From Promicromonospora sp049532985 (lineage in GTDB: Bacteria; Actinomycetota; Actinomycetes; Actinomycetales; Cellulomonadaceae), in NCBI RefSeq assembly GCF_049532985.1, contig NZ_CP186693.1, positions 3,906,001-3,970,000 of the forward strand: a DNA stretch of 64,000 nt, in the 5' to 3' direction. The notes under the pieces were generated by a model. That model was not told where the DNA came from and ran no database searches. It saw only the letters and a list, made by a program, of their open reading frames with translations. The position numbers and the translations under genes are program-made. Every line of letters starts with the position of its first letter. Position 1 is the first letter of the stretch. This document shows positions 25,254-34,098 of the stretch, in pieces.

Positions 25254-27284
25254 TCACGGCTCGACGTCGTCGTGCAGCACCACGCGGGACAGCTCGAACG
25301 ACCCGCCCGGCAGCCGCCAGTAGTGCAGCCGGCGGGCGGACGGCGTGTTGACCTGGAGGGCGACCCGCCAGCACACCGCGCCGTCGTCCCGCTGCCGGAC
25401 GGGATCGTCGCCTCCTGAGCCGGTCCGCAGGCGGTGCACCTGGAGCCCGTTCATCTCGGGAGCGAGCCCGGTCAGCACCATGACCAGCGTCCACACGACC
25501 CGCTCCCGGCTGACGCCCTCGACGTCAGCCAGGGAGGCGAGGAACCGCGGGCCGAGCGTGTACGGGGCGAGGGGGCGCCCCGCCTTCTCGGCGGCGGGGA
25601 TCGCCCGGGCCCACTCGGTCAGCACCTCGAACCGGAGCTGGTCCTCGTCGTCGGGGAAGAACCGTTCCTCGGGCGGCTCGTCCCCCGCGTCGCCGAGCCG
25701 GCGACGCAGCCGTGCGGCCTCCTGCCGGGCCTTGCGCAGCGCGGTCGCCTGCTGCTCGGCGCGCCGCTCGGCACGCTCGAGCCGTTCGGTGAGCTCACCG
25801 ACGCGCCCGAGCAGCCGGTCGACCTCCAGCTCGACCTGGTGCCGCTTGACCTTGTCGTCCAGCAGCTCCTTCGCGAGGGCCGCGACCTGGGACTTCGCGG
25901 CGTCCAGCGAGAGGCTGAGGTCACGCGCGGCCTTGCCCGGCGGCTCCGCCGGGCTGTCGGCCACACCGGGGGACGGAGCCGACGGCGAGGGCAGGGCGTC
26001 CTGCTCGCCGGCGTGCCACGCGGCGACGTCGGCCGGCGTGGGGGCGCGCGGACCGTCTGCGGGTAGGGGCCCGGGCACGGGTGAGGCCCCGGGGCCGGCC
26101 GGCGTGGGTCGCACACTGAACAGGTCGGCCGGCGTGGGCGCGCCGCCGTCCGGGGCGCGCTCGCCGGGCGCGCCGTCCACGACAGCCTGATCCAGGGCAT
26201 CCGCGTCGAGACCACGTCCGTCCGAGACGCTCCCGTCCGGCGCACCGTCCGGCCGCACGCGGACCGGCCCGAGCCGGACCGGTGGCTCCGGCGGCGGCTC
26301 CTCGGCGGCCGAATGATCCGGCTCCAGCCACGGCGGACCCCCGTCCAGCAGGGCGATCGCCGGCACGGGCTCGTCCTGCGACTCGTCGACGTCGTCGAGC
26401 CGCAGCGCCAGGCCGTCGAGCGGCGCGGGGACCCGGCGGGCCGCCACCACCTCCCCCGGCGTGAACAGGTCGCCGAGCAGGTCCAGGTCGTTGCCGGTGA
26501 TCTCCGCGCGGCGCACGCGCACCAGCACGCCCGGTGCGAGGGCGATGCGGACGGCGTCGTCCTCGACGGTCTCGATCCGGCCGAGCACCACCTGGCCCAC
26601 CCGGTAGGCGGCGTGCACGGCGCGGCGCAGCGCGGCGCCGTCGGGCAGCATGCCGCGGATGTCGAGGAGGCGGCGGGCCGGGTCGAGCACGCCCGTGACC
26701 CGCATGCCCGGCGCGAGCACGCTCCCCAGCGGCACGTCGGGCAGGACGAGCTCCTCCGCGACGGTCGCCTGGCCGCCGTCGTCGGTGCTGACCAGGGCGC
26801 GCGACCCGAGCAGGCCGAGCACCGTGCCGCCCGTGACCGCCGCGTCCGCCGCGGCCCGCGGCGAACCCACGATCCCCGCGCGCACCGCGAGCCGCATGAC
26901 GTCGCCCACGAGCCGGTCGTGCACCCGGGCGTCCTCGTCCGGGGAGTAGGCGAAGTGCAGCGGCGAACGGCGTGGATGGTGCACCCACTCCAGGTCGGTG
27001 CCGTAGACGCGGGAGGCGCCGCCGTAGACCTGCGTGTCCGGGGGCATGCCCGACGAGAACGCCCAGGACACGTCACCCGTGGGGATCACCACCACCTCGG
27101 CCAGGCCGGCGACGTCGTCGAGCACCCTCTGCGGGTCCACGAAGGGCGTGTCGTGGCCCGCGGGCGTCGAGATGACGACCACCGGCCGGTCGCGGCCCGG
27201 GCGCTGGAGCGCGGAGGCGAGCTCACGCGCCTGCCCCTCGGAGGCGACATGCCGAACTCGCGCGGGGACGCGTGCCTCGGTCAT
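25254..27284 (-). CDS. Uncharacterised 676-aa protein with central disordered region and coiled coil
   Basis: I do not recognise this as a named family. Residues 1-~330 look globular with beta-rich stretches (RPVVVISTPAGHDTPFVDPQRVLDDVAGLAEVVVIPTGDVSWAFSSG, split by turns). An S1/KOW-like segment follows (YRVGQVVLGRIETVEDDAVRIAL). Residues ~330-455 are Pro/Ala/Gly-rich and probably disordered. Residues ~460-545 are a long charged coiled coil (DDKVKRHQVELEVDRLLGR and neighbours), and ~555-676 is a conserved-looking C-terminal domain. ATG at 27284 has GGAGG 4 nt upstream. It is convergent with the DUF1003 gene, 3 nt apart, and divergent from mrp. Confidence 0.75.
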   Translation of the reverse strand: MTEARVPARVRHVASEGQARELASALQRPGRDRPVVVISTPAGHDTPFVDPQRVLDDVAGLAEVVVIPTGDVSWAFSSGMPPDTQVYGGASRVYGTDLEWVHHPRRSPLHFAYSPDEDARVHDRLVGDVMRLAVRAGIVGSPRAAADAAVTGGTVLGLLGSRALVSTDDGGQATVAEELVLPDVPLGSVLAPGMRVTGVLDPARRLLDIRGMLPDGAALRRAVHAAYRVGQVVLGRIETVEDDAVRIALAPGVLVRVRRAEITGNDLDLLGDLFTPGEVVAARRVPAPLDGLALRLDDVDESQDEPVPAIALLDGGPPWLEPDHSAAEEPPPEPPVRLGPVRVRPDGAPDGSVSDGRGLDADALDQAVVDGAPGERAPDGGAPTPADLFSVRPTPAGPGASPVPGPLPADGPRAPTPADVAAWHAGEQDALPSPSAPSPGVADSPAEPPGKAARDLSLSLDAAKSQVAALAKELLDDKVKRHQVELEVDRLLGRVGELTERLERAERRAEQQATALRKARQEAARLRRRLGDAGDEPPEERFFPDDEDQLRFEVLTEWARAIPAAEKAGRPLAPYTLGPRFLASLADVEGVSRERVVWTLVMVLTGLAPEMNGLQVHRLRTGSGGDDPVRQRDDGAVCWRVALQVNTPSARRLHYWRLPGGSFELSRVVLHDDVEP

Positions 27285-27383
27285 CGGGCCTCCTCACCGG
27301 TGGTGGTGACGCAGCGTACCGTTTCAACTGAGCTTCATTGCAAAAGCATGAAAGCGCGTGCCGGACCCGCTGGACCCCCGTCC

Positions 27384-27389
27384 TAGGAT
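27384..27389 (+). promoter_or_regulatory. -10 hexamer TAGGAT, leaderless mrp start
   Basis: TAGGAT is followed by 6 nt and then the ATG of mrp. Confidence 0.5.
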
Positions 27390-27395
27390 CGAACC

Positions 27396-28535
27396 ATGAC
27401 CCCCGTCGACTCCCCCGCCCTCGAGGCCCGTGTGCGCGACGCGCTCACCGGCGTGCTCGACCCCGAGATCCGGCGCCCCATCACCGACCTGGGCATGGTC
27501 CGGTCGGTCGAGGTGTCGACGAGCGGCCACGTCGCCGTCGGCGTCGACCTCACGGTCGCCGGGTGTCCGATGAAGTCGACGCTCGTCAAGGACGTGACCG
27601 CCGCGGCGAGCGGGGTCGACGGCGTCGCGGGCGTCGACGTCGAGCTGGGCGTCATGACCCCCGAGCAGCGCTCGTCCCTGCGCTCGAAGCTTCGCGGCGG
27701 CGCGGGTGACCCCGTCATCCCGTTCTCCCAGCCGGGCTCGATGACCAAGGTGTTCGCGGTGGCCTCCGGCAAGGGCGGCGTGGGCAAGTCGTCCGTGACG
27801 GCCAACCTCGCGGTGGCGCTGGCGGCGGACGGCCTGTCGGTGGGCGTGATCGACGCGGACATCTACGGCTTCTCGATCCCCCGCATGCTGGGCGTGGACC
27901 GCCAGCCCACCCGGGTCGACAACATGCTGCTGCCGCCCATCGCGCATGGCGTCAAGGTGGTCTCGATCGGCATGTTCGTGCCGCAGGGCCAGCCCGTCGT
28001 GTGGCGCGGGCCGATGCTGCACCGCGCGCTGGAGCAGTTCCTCGCCGACGTGTTCTGGGGCGACCTCGACGTGCTGCTCCTGGACCTGCCGCCCGGCACC
28101 GGCGACATCGCGATCTCGGTGGCGCAGCTCCTGCCGTCCTCGGAAATCCTCGTGGTGACGACGCCGCAGGCCGCCGCCGCCGAGGTCGCCGAGCGCGCAG
28201 GGTCGGTGGCGACCCAGACGTCGCAGGGCGTGGTGGGCGTGGTCGAGAACATGTCGTGGCTGGAGCAGCCCGACGGCACGCGCCTGGAGGTCTTCGGCAC
28301 GGGCGGCGGCGCACAGGTCTCGGCCCGGCTCACCGATCTGGTCGGCAAGGACGTGCCGCTGCTCGGCCAGGTGCCGCTGGACGTCGCCGTCCGGGAGGGC
28401 GGGGACGGCGGGACCCCCGTAGTCCTCGCCGCCCCGGACTCACCCGGGGCCAAGGTGCTGCGCGAGGTCGCCTCCGCGCTCGCCGGCCGCCGGCGGGGGC
28501 TCGCCGGGATGCAGCTCGGCATCAACCCGGTCTGA
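27396..28535 (+). CDS. mrp: Mrp/ApbC-family P-loop ATPase, Fe-S cluster carrier
   Basis: A 379-aa cytoplasmic ATPase thought to carry iron-sulfur clusters to target proteins. Residues ~8-90 are a MIP18/DUF59 domain (GVLDPEIRRPITDLGMV, VAGCPM with a conserved Cys). The ParA-like ATPase has the deviant Walker A ASGKGGVGKSS near residue 124, and LLLDLPPGTGD. The C-x-x-C cluster motif that usually precedes the FG(x)GGG segment is absent: here it reads ENMSWLEQPDGTRLEVFGTGGG with no cysteine. ATG at 27396 lies 6 nt after TAGGAT. Confidence 0.92.
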   Translation: MTPVDSPALEARVRDALTGVLDPEIRRPITDLGMVRSVEVSTSGHVAVGVDLTVAGCPMKSTLVKDVTAAASGVDGVAGVDVELGVMTPEQRSSLRSKLRGGAGDPVIPFSQPGSMTKVFAVASGKGGVGKSSVTANLAVALAADGLSVGVIDADIYGFSIPRMLGVDRQPTRVDNMLLPPIAHGVKVVSIGMFVPQGQPVVWRGPMLHRALEQFLADVFWGDLDVLLLDLPPGTGDIAISVAQLLPSSEILVVTTPQAAAAEVAERAGSVATQTSQGVVGVVENMSWLEQPDGTRLEVFGTGGGAQVSARLTDLVGKDVPLLGQVPLDVAVREGGDGGTPVVLAAPDSPGAKVLREVASALAGRRRGLAGMQLGINPV

Positions 28536-28558
28536 GCACGGCCGGATTCGCCACCAGC

Positions 28559-28574
28559 AGATATCCCGGTATCT
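28559..28574. promoter_or_regulatory. Small palindrome AGATA-TCCCGG-TATCT
   Basis: A perfect 5-bp inverted repeat in the short gap between mrp and the epimerase-like gene. It could be an operator or just part of a promoter; weak evidence. Confidence 0.25.
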
Positions 28575-28613
28575 CCCTGGCACTCGCCCGGCCGGTGCGG
28601 TTCGGTGGGCACC

Positions 28614-29603
28614 ATGCGAATCCTGGTGCTCGGCGGAACCGTCTTCCTCTCCCGCGCGGTCGCGGCGGCCGCCGTCGCGCGCGGCCACGACGTCGTGTGC
28701 GCGGCGCGCGGTGTGAGCGGCGCCGTGCCGGACGGCGCCGCGCTCGTCCGCTGGGACCGTGCCGAGGCGGTGCCCGCGGAGCTCACGGAGACGCCGTTCG
28801 ACGCCGTCGTCGACGTCTCCCGGATCCCCTCGCACGTGCGCCGCGCGGTGGCCGCCTTCCCGGAGGCCCACTGGACGTTCGTGTCGACCATCAACGTGTA
28901 CGCGGACACGGCCACGGTGGGCGGCACACCCGCCACGCTGCCCCTGCTCGACCCGATCGAGACCGACGACGACCCGGCGTCCGGGCCGGAGACCTACGGC
29001 GCGATGAAGGTCGCGTGCGAGAACCTGGTCCGGGCCGGTGCTGCCGCCGCCCTGGTGATCCGGCCGGGCCTGATCGTCGGGCCCGGGGACCCGAGCGGCC
29101 GGTTCACCTACTGGCCGGCCCGGTTCGCGCAGGCGGCCGAGGACGGCCTGCCGGTCCTGGTGCCCGAGCCCGTGGACGACCCGGTGCAGCTCGTCGACGT
29201 CCGCGACCTGGCCGGCTGGATCGTCACCGCCGCCGAGCGGCGCACCACCGGAGACTACGACGCGGTCTGCCCGCCCGTGCCGCGCTCGGAGCTGCTGGCC
29301 CGCGTCGGTGACGGGACGGGGAGCACGCCGGAGCTGGTCGCGGTCGCGCCCGACGTCCTGGCCGAGCACGACGTCGCCCCGTGGTCCGGACCCCGGTCGG
29401 TCCCGTTCTGGGCCGGCGGCCTGGTCGAGGGTGGGTTCATGACGCACGACGTCACGGAGTCGCTGGAGGCGGGCCTGACGATCCGGCCGTTCGCCGAGAC
29501 CGCACGGGACACCCTCGCGTGGCTGCGCGCCGCACCGGACGCCACGGTCACCGGCCTGACGCGGGACGAGGAGCAGGAGGTGCTGGCCGCGGTCCGGGCC
29601 TGA
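28614..29603 (+). CDS. NAD-dependent epimerase/dehydratase-like (extended SDR)
   Basis: A 329-aa extended short-chain dehydrogenase. The Rossmann motif is MRILVLGGTVFLSRAVAAAAV, with the GGTxFLS variant of the nucleotide loop, and the catalytic YxxxK is in ETYGAMKVACENLV, with the partner Ser/Thr in FVSTINVY. The C-terminal half binds the substrate. The GGTxF subgroup includes many proteins annotated only as epimerase/reductase; UDP-glucose 4-epimerase activity is not supported. It stands upstream of the beta-galactosidase but has a separate leader. ATG chosen at 28614 after GGTGGG. Confidence 0.82.
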   Translation: MRILVLGGTVFLSRAVAAAAVARGHDVVCAARGVSGAVPDGAALVRWDRAEAVPAELTETPFDAVVDVSRIPSHVRRAVAAFPEAHWTFVSTINVYADTATVGGTPATLPLLDPIETDDDPASGPETYGAMKVACENLVRAGAAAALVIRPGLIVGPGDPSGRFTYWPARFAQAAEDGLPVLVPEPVDDPVQLVDVRDLAGWIVTAAERRTTGDYDAVCPPVPRSELLARVGDGTGSTPELVAVAPDVLAEHDVAPWSGPRSVPFWAGGLVEGGFMTHDVTESLEAGLTIRPFAETARDTLAWLRAAPDATVTGLTRDEEQEVLAAVRA

Positions 29604-29634
29604 CCGGTCGCGATGCCGATCAGGCCCACCAGCC

Positions 29635-29649
29635 GGGAAGCGTATTCCC
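29635..29649. promoter_or_regulatory. Palindrome GGGAA-GCGTA-TTCCC upstream of the GH42 gene
   Basis: A perfect 5-bp inverted repeat with a 5-nt spacer, about 20 bp before the GH42 -10 hexamer. Plausible operator for a sugar-responsive regulator; no regulator gene is nearby. Confidence 0.3.
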
Positions 29650-29667
29650 CACCGCGGCCCGAGCACC

Positions 29668-29673
29668 TACGGT
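29668..29673 (+). promoter_or_regulatory. -10 hexamer TACGGT, leaderless GH42 start
   Basis: TACGGT is followed by 6 nt and the GTG start of the beta-galactosidase; no Shine-Dalgarno sequence is present. Confidence 0.5.
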
Positions 29674-29679
29674 GGTCCC

Positions 29680-31782
29680 GTGACCGCACCTGCTCTGCCC
29701 GAAGACCCCCGCCCCGCGAGCCAGCACTTCGTCCCCGGACCGCAGTTCGACGGCTGGCTCACCGGCGTCGACCAGATCGCCTACGGCGGCGACTACAACC
29801 CCGAGCAGTGGCCCGAGGAGGTCTGGGCAGAGGACGTCCGGCTCATGAACGAGGCGGGCGTGAACCTCGTCAGCCTCGGGATCTTCAGCTGGGCGCTGCT
29901 GGAGCCGCGCGAGGGCGAGTTCGACTTCGGCTGGCTGGACCGGATCATCGGTCTGCTGCACGACGGCGGGATCCGCATCCTGCTCGCCACCCCGACGGCC
30001 GCGCCGCCCGCCTGGCTGTACGCCGCGCACCCGGACGCCCGGGTGGTCGACCGGGACGGGACGCCGATGGGCCCGGGCGGGCGCGGCCTCATGGCGCCGA
30101 CCGCCCCCGCCTACCGCGAGGCCGCCCTGCGCATCACGCGGGCTCTGGCCGAGCGCTACGGCACCCACCCGGCGCTGGCCGGATGGCACGTGCACAACGA
30201 GTACGGGGCGCCGGTCACCCTGGACTACTCGGTCCATGCCGAGCGCGCGTTCCGGGACTGGCTGCGCGAGCGCTACGGCTCGCTCGACGCGCTGAACGCC
30301 GCGTGGGGCACGGCCTTCTGGGGCCAGCACTACGCCGACTGGGCGCACGTGCAGCTCCCCGCCGCCGCCCTCGAACCCGTCAACCCTGCCCAGCAGCTCG
30401 ACTTCGCGCGGTTCTCCGACGCCGCGCTGCGCGCCTGCTTCGTCGCGGAGCGGGACGCCGTCCGCGAGCACTCCTCCGCGCCGGTGACCACCAACTTCAT
30501 GGCCGCGAGCTGCCCGTCGACGGACCTGTTCGCCTGGGCACGGGAGGTCGACGTCGTCGCGAACGACCACTACCTCCGGGCCGCGAACCCGCAGGGGTAC
30601 GTCGGGCTGGCCCTGGCCGCCGACCTCACCCGGTCGGTCGCGGGCGGCAAGCCGTGGCTGCTGCTGGAGCACTCGACGTCGGCCGTGAACTGGCAGCCGC
30701 GCAACGTGGCCAAGCGACCCGGGGAGCTGGCCCGCAACTCGTTCGCCCACCTCGGCCGAGGCGCGGACGCGATCATGTTCTTCCAGTGGCGCGCCTCCCG
30801 GTCCGGCGCGGAGAAGTTCCACTCCGCGATGCTGCCGCACGCCGGCACCGCGTCCCGCGTGTGGCGCGAGGTGACCGAGCTGGGGGCGAACCTCGGGCGG
30901 CTCACGGAGCTGCGCGGCTCACGCGTGCACGCCGACGTCGCGCTGGTGTGGGACTACGACTCGTTCTGGGCACAGGACCTGGAGTTCCGCCCGAGCGTCG
31001 GTGCCCGGCACCGCGAGCGGATCGACACCTACTACGAGCGGCTCTGGCGCGACGGCCACACCGTGGACCTGGTGCGGCCGGGACAGGACCTGTCGGGCTA
31101 CAAGCTGGTCGTCGCACCGGCGTCGTACCTGCTCCGGGCGGACGACGCGGCGAACCTCACGGCCTACGTCGAGGGCGGGGGCTCGCTGCTGGTGAGCTAC
31201 TTCAGCGGCATCGTCGACGAGCACGACGCGGTGCACCCCGGCGGTTTCATGGCTCCGCTGCGCGACGCCCTGGGCGTGTGGGTCGAGGAGTTCCTGCCGC
31301 TGCGGGAGGAGGAGTCGCTGACGGTCGCCTACCGCGCGGGCGCGGCCGGTGCGGGCACCGCGACCACGGAGACCACCGGGCTCACCGGCACGGTCTGGGC
31401 GGACGACCTGGTGCTCGCCGGCGCGGAGCCCGTCGGCACCTACACCGACGGCCCCAAGCCGGGCGGCGCCGCGATCACCCGGCACCGGCACGGCGCGGGC
31501 ACCGGCTGGTACGTGTCGACGAGCCTCGACGTCGACACGCTGGCCACGGTCATGGCCGACGTGTACGCGGGCGCGGGCCTGACGCCGCCGGGCACCGTGG
31601 AGGGGCTGGAGGTGGTCCGGCGGCACGGCGACGCCGAGTACGTGGTCGCCATCAACCACACGGACCACGACGCACGCCTGCCCCTGGACGGTCCCGCGAC
31701 CGACCTGCTCACCGGCAACCCGGTGGCGGGCGACGTGGACGTGCCCGCCGGCGCCGTCCGCGTGCTGCGCCAGGACGCCTGA
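29680..31782 (+). CDS. GH42 beta-galactosidase
   Basis: A 700-aa glycoside hydrolase family 42 enzyme that releases galactose from lactose, galactans or galacto-oligosaccharides. It begins with the family hallmark IAYGGDYNPEQWP (~33-45). The acid/base Glu is E174 in WHVHNEYGAPV and the nucleophile E330 in WLLLEHSTSAVNWQ. The trimerisation domain (~400-600) and a small C-terminal beta domain follow. There is no signal peptide, so it acts inside the cell on imported sugars. It is followed 83 nt later by galactokinase. The GTG at 29680 fits the leaderless layout. Confidence 0.94.
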   Translation: MTAPALPEDPRPASQHFVPGPQFDGWLTGVDQIAYGGDYNPEQWPEEVWAEDVRLMNEAGVNLVSLGIFSWALLEPREGEFDFGWLDRIIGLLHDGGIRILLATPTAAPPAWLYAAHPDARVVDRDGTPMGPGGRGLMAPTAPAYREAALRITRALAERYGTHPALAGWHVHNEYGAPVTLDYSVHAERAFRDWLRERYGSLDALNAAWGTAFWGQHYADWAHVQLPAAALEPVNPAQQLDFARFSDAALRACFVAERDAVREHSSAPVTTNFMAASCPSTDLFAWAREVDVVANDHYLRAANPQGYVGLALAADLTRSVAGGKPWLLLEHSTSAVNWQPRNVAKRPGELARNSFAHLGRGADAIMFFQWRASRSGAEKFHSAMLPHAGTASRVWREVTELGANLGRLTELRGSRVHADVALVWDYDSFWAQDLEFRPSVGARHRERIDTYYERLWRDGHTVDLVRPGQDLSGYKLVVAPASYLLRADDAANLTAYVEGGGSLLVSYFSGIVDEHDAVHPGGFMAPLRDALGVWVEEFLPLREEESLTVAYRAGAAGAGTATTETTGLTGTVWADDLVLAGAEPVGTYTDGPKPGGAAITRHRHGAGTGWYVSTSLDVDTLATVMADVYAGAGLTPPGTVEGLEVVRRHGDAEYVVAINHTDHDARLPLDGPATDLLTGNPVAGDVDVPAGAVRVLRQDA

Positions 31783-31852
31783 CGCCGGCCCGCCGGGCCT
31801 GCCCGGCGGTCTCGCTGCCTGACCGGCTGTGGGTCCTGCGCGCCGAGGGGGC

Positions 31853-31858
31853 AATAAT
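31853..31858 (+). promoter_or_regulatory. -10-like AATAAT, leaderless galK start
   Basis: AATAAT stands out in GC-rich DNA, 7 nt before the galK GTG. It suggests that galK has its own promoter in addition to any readthrough from the GH42 gene. Confidence 0.45.
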
Positions 31859-31865
31859 CGGTTCC

Positions 31866-33098
31866 GTGACCACCATCAACTGGCTCGAGGCCTGGAGCGC
31901 CGAGGACGGCGCGCGCCGGGTCGACGAGCTCTTCACCCGTTCGTTCGACGGCTCCCCCGAGGGCGTCTGGTCCGCCCCCGGGCGCGTCAACCTCATCGGG
32001 GAGCACACCGACTACAACGCCGGGCTCTGCCTGCCGACGGCGCTGCCGCACCGCACCTGGATCGCGCTGCGGCCACGCGAGGACGACCAGGTCCGGCTCG
32101 TGTCGGCCCAGGCCGAGGGCGTGTGGGAGGCGAGCCTGGCCGACATCGCGCCCGGCACCGTGCAGGGCTGGGGCGCCTACGTCGCCGGCGTGGCCTGGGC
32201 CCTGGCCGAGGCCGGGCACAAGGTGGGCGGCTTCGACGCCGCCGTCGACTCGTGCGTCCCGTTCGGCGCGGGGCTGAGCTCGTCGGCCGCGCTGGAGGCG
32301 GCCGTCGCCGTCGCCCTCGACGCGGTCGCCGGTCTCGGCCTGGCGGCGTCCGACGCCGGACGCGCCGAGCTGGTCGACGCCACCCGCCGGGCCGAGAACG
32401 AGATCGCGGGCGCCCCGACCGGCGGGCTGGACCAGTCAGCCTCGCTGCGGTGCCGCGAGGGCTACGCGCTGCTCCTGGACTTCCGGCCCGGGCTGAAGCC
32501 CCTGGAGTCGGGCGTGCCCGTGCCGTTCGACCTCGACACCGCCGGGCTCACGCTCCTGGTGGTCGACACCAAGGCGGAGCACTCGCACGTCTCCGGCGAG
32601 TACGGGGCGCGCCGCGCCTCGTGCGAGCGCGCCGCAGAGCTGCTCGGCCTGAGCTCGCTGCGCGACATCGCGCCGACCCTGGGCGGCATGGGCATCGACC
32701 GCGCCCTGGCCGAGCTCGAGCCGCACGACCCCGACGGCGTGCTGCGCCGCCGGGTGCGTCACGTGGTCTCCGAGATCGACCGCACCGCACGGTTCGCCGA
32801 CCTGGTGCGCGAGGGCCGCGCGGCCGACGTCGGCCCGTTCATGGTCGCCTCGCACGTCTCCCTGCGCGACGACTACGAGGTCTCGTGCCGCGAGCTCGAC
32901 CTCGTGGTCGACTCGGCCATGGCCGCGGGCGCCCTGGGCGCGCGCATGACCGGCGGCGGGTTCGGCGGCAGCGCCATCGCGCTGGTCCGTCTGTCCGACG
33001 TCGACACCGTGGCCCAGGCCGTCGCGGACGCGTTCGCCGAGGCCGGCCTCACCGCGCCGGCCTTCCTGCTGGCCCCGCCGTCGGCCCCGGCGGGCTGA
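31866..33098 (+). CDS. galK: Galactokinase
   Basis: A 410-aa GHMP kinase that phosphorylates galactose to galactose 1-phosphate, the first Leloir step. Motif 1 is GRVNLIGEHTDYN (~40-52), the ATP-binding motif PFGAGLSSSAALEAAV (~134-149), and motif 3 MTGGGFGGSAIAL near residue 360. GTG at 31866 gives the usual galactokinase N-terminus. The neighbouring GH42 enzyme would supply galactose. No galT or clear galE is present in the window, so the remaining Leloir genes must be elsewhere. Confidence 0.95.
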   Translation: MTTINWLEAWSAEDGARRVDELFTRSFDGSPEGVWSAPGRVNLIGEHTDYNAGLCLPTALPHRTWIALRPREDDQVRLVSAQAEGVWEASLADIAPGTVQGWGAYVAGVAWALAEAGHKVGGFDAAVDSCVPFGAGLSSSAALEAAVAVALDAVAGLGLAASDAGRAELVDATRRAENEIAGAPTGGLDQSASLRCREGYALLLDFRPGLKPLESGVPVPFDLDTAGLTLLVVDTKAEHSHVSGEYGARRASCERAAELLGLSSLRDIAPTLGGMGIDRALAELEPHDPDGVLRRRVRHVVSEIDRTARFADLVREGRAADVGPFMVASHVSLRDDYEVSCRELDLVVDSAMAAGALGARMTGGGFGGSAIALVRLSDVDTVAQAVADAFAEAGLTAPAFLLAPPSAPAG

Positions 33099-33131
33099 AC
33101 CGCGGTCGGCCCGGCGGCTTGAGCTGCCGTC

Positions 33132-33163
33132 GGCCGCCACGACCGCCATCGGTCGTGGCGGCC
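33132..33163. terminator. 14-bp perfect stem with CCAT loop
   Basis: GGCCGCCACGACCG pairs perfectly with its complement around a 4-nt loop between the convergent galK and xthA genes. Degenerate copies of GGTCGTGGCGGCCTGA follow to 33210. Confidence 0.7.
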
Positions 33164-33206
33164 TGAACCGGCGTTGGTCGTGGCGACCTGATCCGGTCGT
33201 GGTGGC

Positions 33207-34031
33207 CTACAGCTCGTAGGTCGCCACGACCGGGGCGTGGTCGCTCCAGCGCTCCGCGTAGGTGGGCGCACGGTCGACCTCGATCTTGCGGCACGCGCCC
33301 GCGAGTGCCTGGTTGGCGAGCTGGTAGTCGATACGCCAGCCGGAGTCGTTGTCGAACGCCGCGCCGCGCCAGGACCACCAGGTGTAGGGGCCGGGGCCGT
33401 CACCGGCGTGGATCCGCCCGAGGTCGGCCCAGCCGTGCTCGTCCAGCCAGCGCGTCACGTAGGCGCGCTCCTCCGGCAGGAAGCCGGCGCTCTTCTGGTT
33501 GCCCTTCCAGTTCTTGATGTCCACGTTCTGGTGGGCGATGTTGAGGTCGCCCGCCACGACGGCCGGCGTCGGCGCCGTGGCGAGCTGGGCCAGGCGCGCC
33601 GTGACCTTCTCCAGGTAGGCGTACTTGGCGACCATCGTGTGCTCCTGGCCGGGGTTGGTCGACCCGGAGTGCAGGTAGGCGGAGATCGCGGTGAACGTGC
33701 CGCCGCCGGGCAGGCTGATGTCGGCCTCGATCCAGCGGCCGGTGTCGGCACCCTCCTCGAGGGCGCCGTCCGGGCCGTGGGCCGCGAGGCCGGTGCGGAC
33801 CTCGCCGAGCGGCAGCCGGGACGCCACGAGCACCCCGGCGCGGCCCTTGACCTCGCTCTCCGCGTGCGCGACGTGCCAGCCCTCGAGCAGCTCGCGCACC
33901 AGCTTGTCGGGGGCGCGGACCTCCTGCAGCAGCAGCACGTCCGGGGTTCGGGTGGCGATCCAGGTCTCCATGCCGCGGCGGACGGCGGCTCGGATCCCGT
34001 TGACATTGGCGGTGGCGACGATCAGAGGCAC
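33207..34031 (-). CDS. xth: Exodeoxyribonuclease III / AP endonuclease
   Basis: A 274-aa member of the ExoIII family, which cuts DNA at abasic sites and trims 3' ends in base excision repair. It starts LIVATANVNGIRA, with the metal-binding Glu in LLLQEV, the catalytic GDLNIAH (Asp and Asn), WRIDYQLAN and the terminal catalytic His in RWSDHAPVVATY. The length is normal. The GTG at 34031 lies 6 nt after TAGGCT (34038-34043), so the message is probably leaderless. Confidence 0.95.
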   Translation of the reverse strand: MPLIVATANVNGIRAAVRRGMETWIATRTPDVLLLQEVRAPDKLVRELLEGWHVAHAESEVKGRAGVLVASRLPLGEVRTGLAAHGPDGALEEGADTGRWIEADISLPGGGTFTAISAYLHSGSTNPGQEHTMVAKYAYLEKVTARLAQLATAPTPAVVAGDLNIAHQNVDIKNWKGNQKSAGFLPEERAYVTRWLDEHGWADLGRIHAGDGPGPYTWWSWRGAAFDNDSGWRIDYQLANQALAGACRKIEVDRAPTYAERWSDHAPVVATYEL

Positions 34032-34037
34032 CGGGGC

Positions 34038-34043
34038 AGCCTA
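34038..34043 (-). promoter_or_regulatory. -10 hexamer TAGGCT, leaderless xth start
   Basis: On the minus strand TAGGCT is followed by 6 nt and the GTG of the exonuclease III gene. Confidence 0.5.
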
Positions 34044-34098
34044 ACCGGAGCCTCTGACACGGGCCGATCACGGCCGGGTCAGGCGCCGCCGTGGGGCA

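Noticed and set aside
28614..29603. UDP-galactose 4-epimerase (galE) next to galK
   Set aside because: It is an extended SDR with the GGTxFLS loop variant and lacks the specific GalE motifs, so only a general epimerase/dehydratase call is justified.
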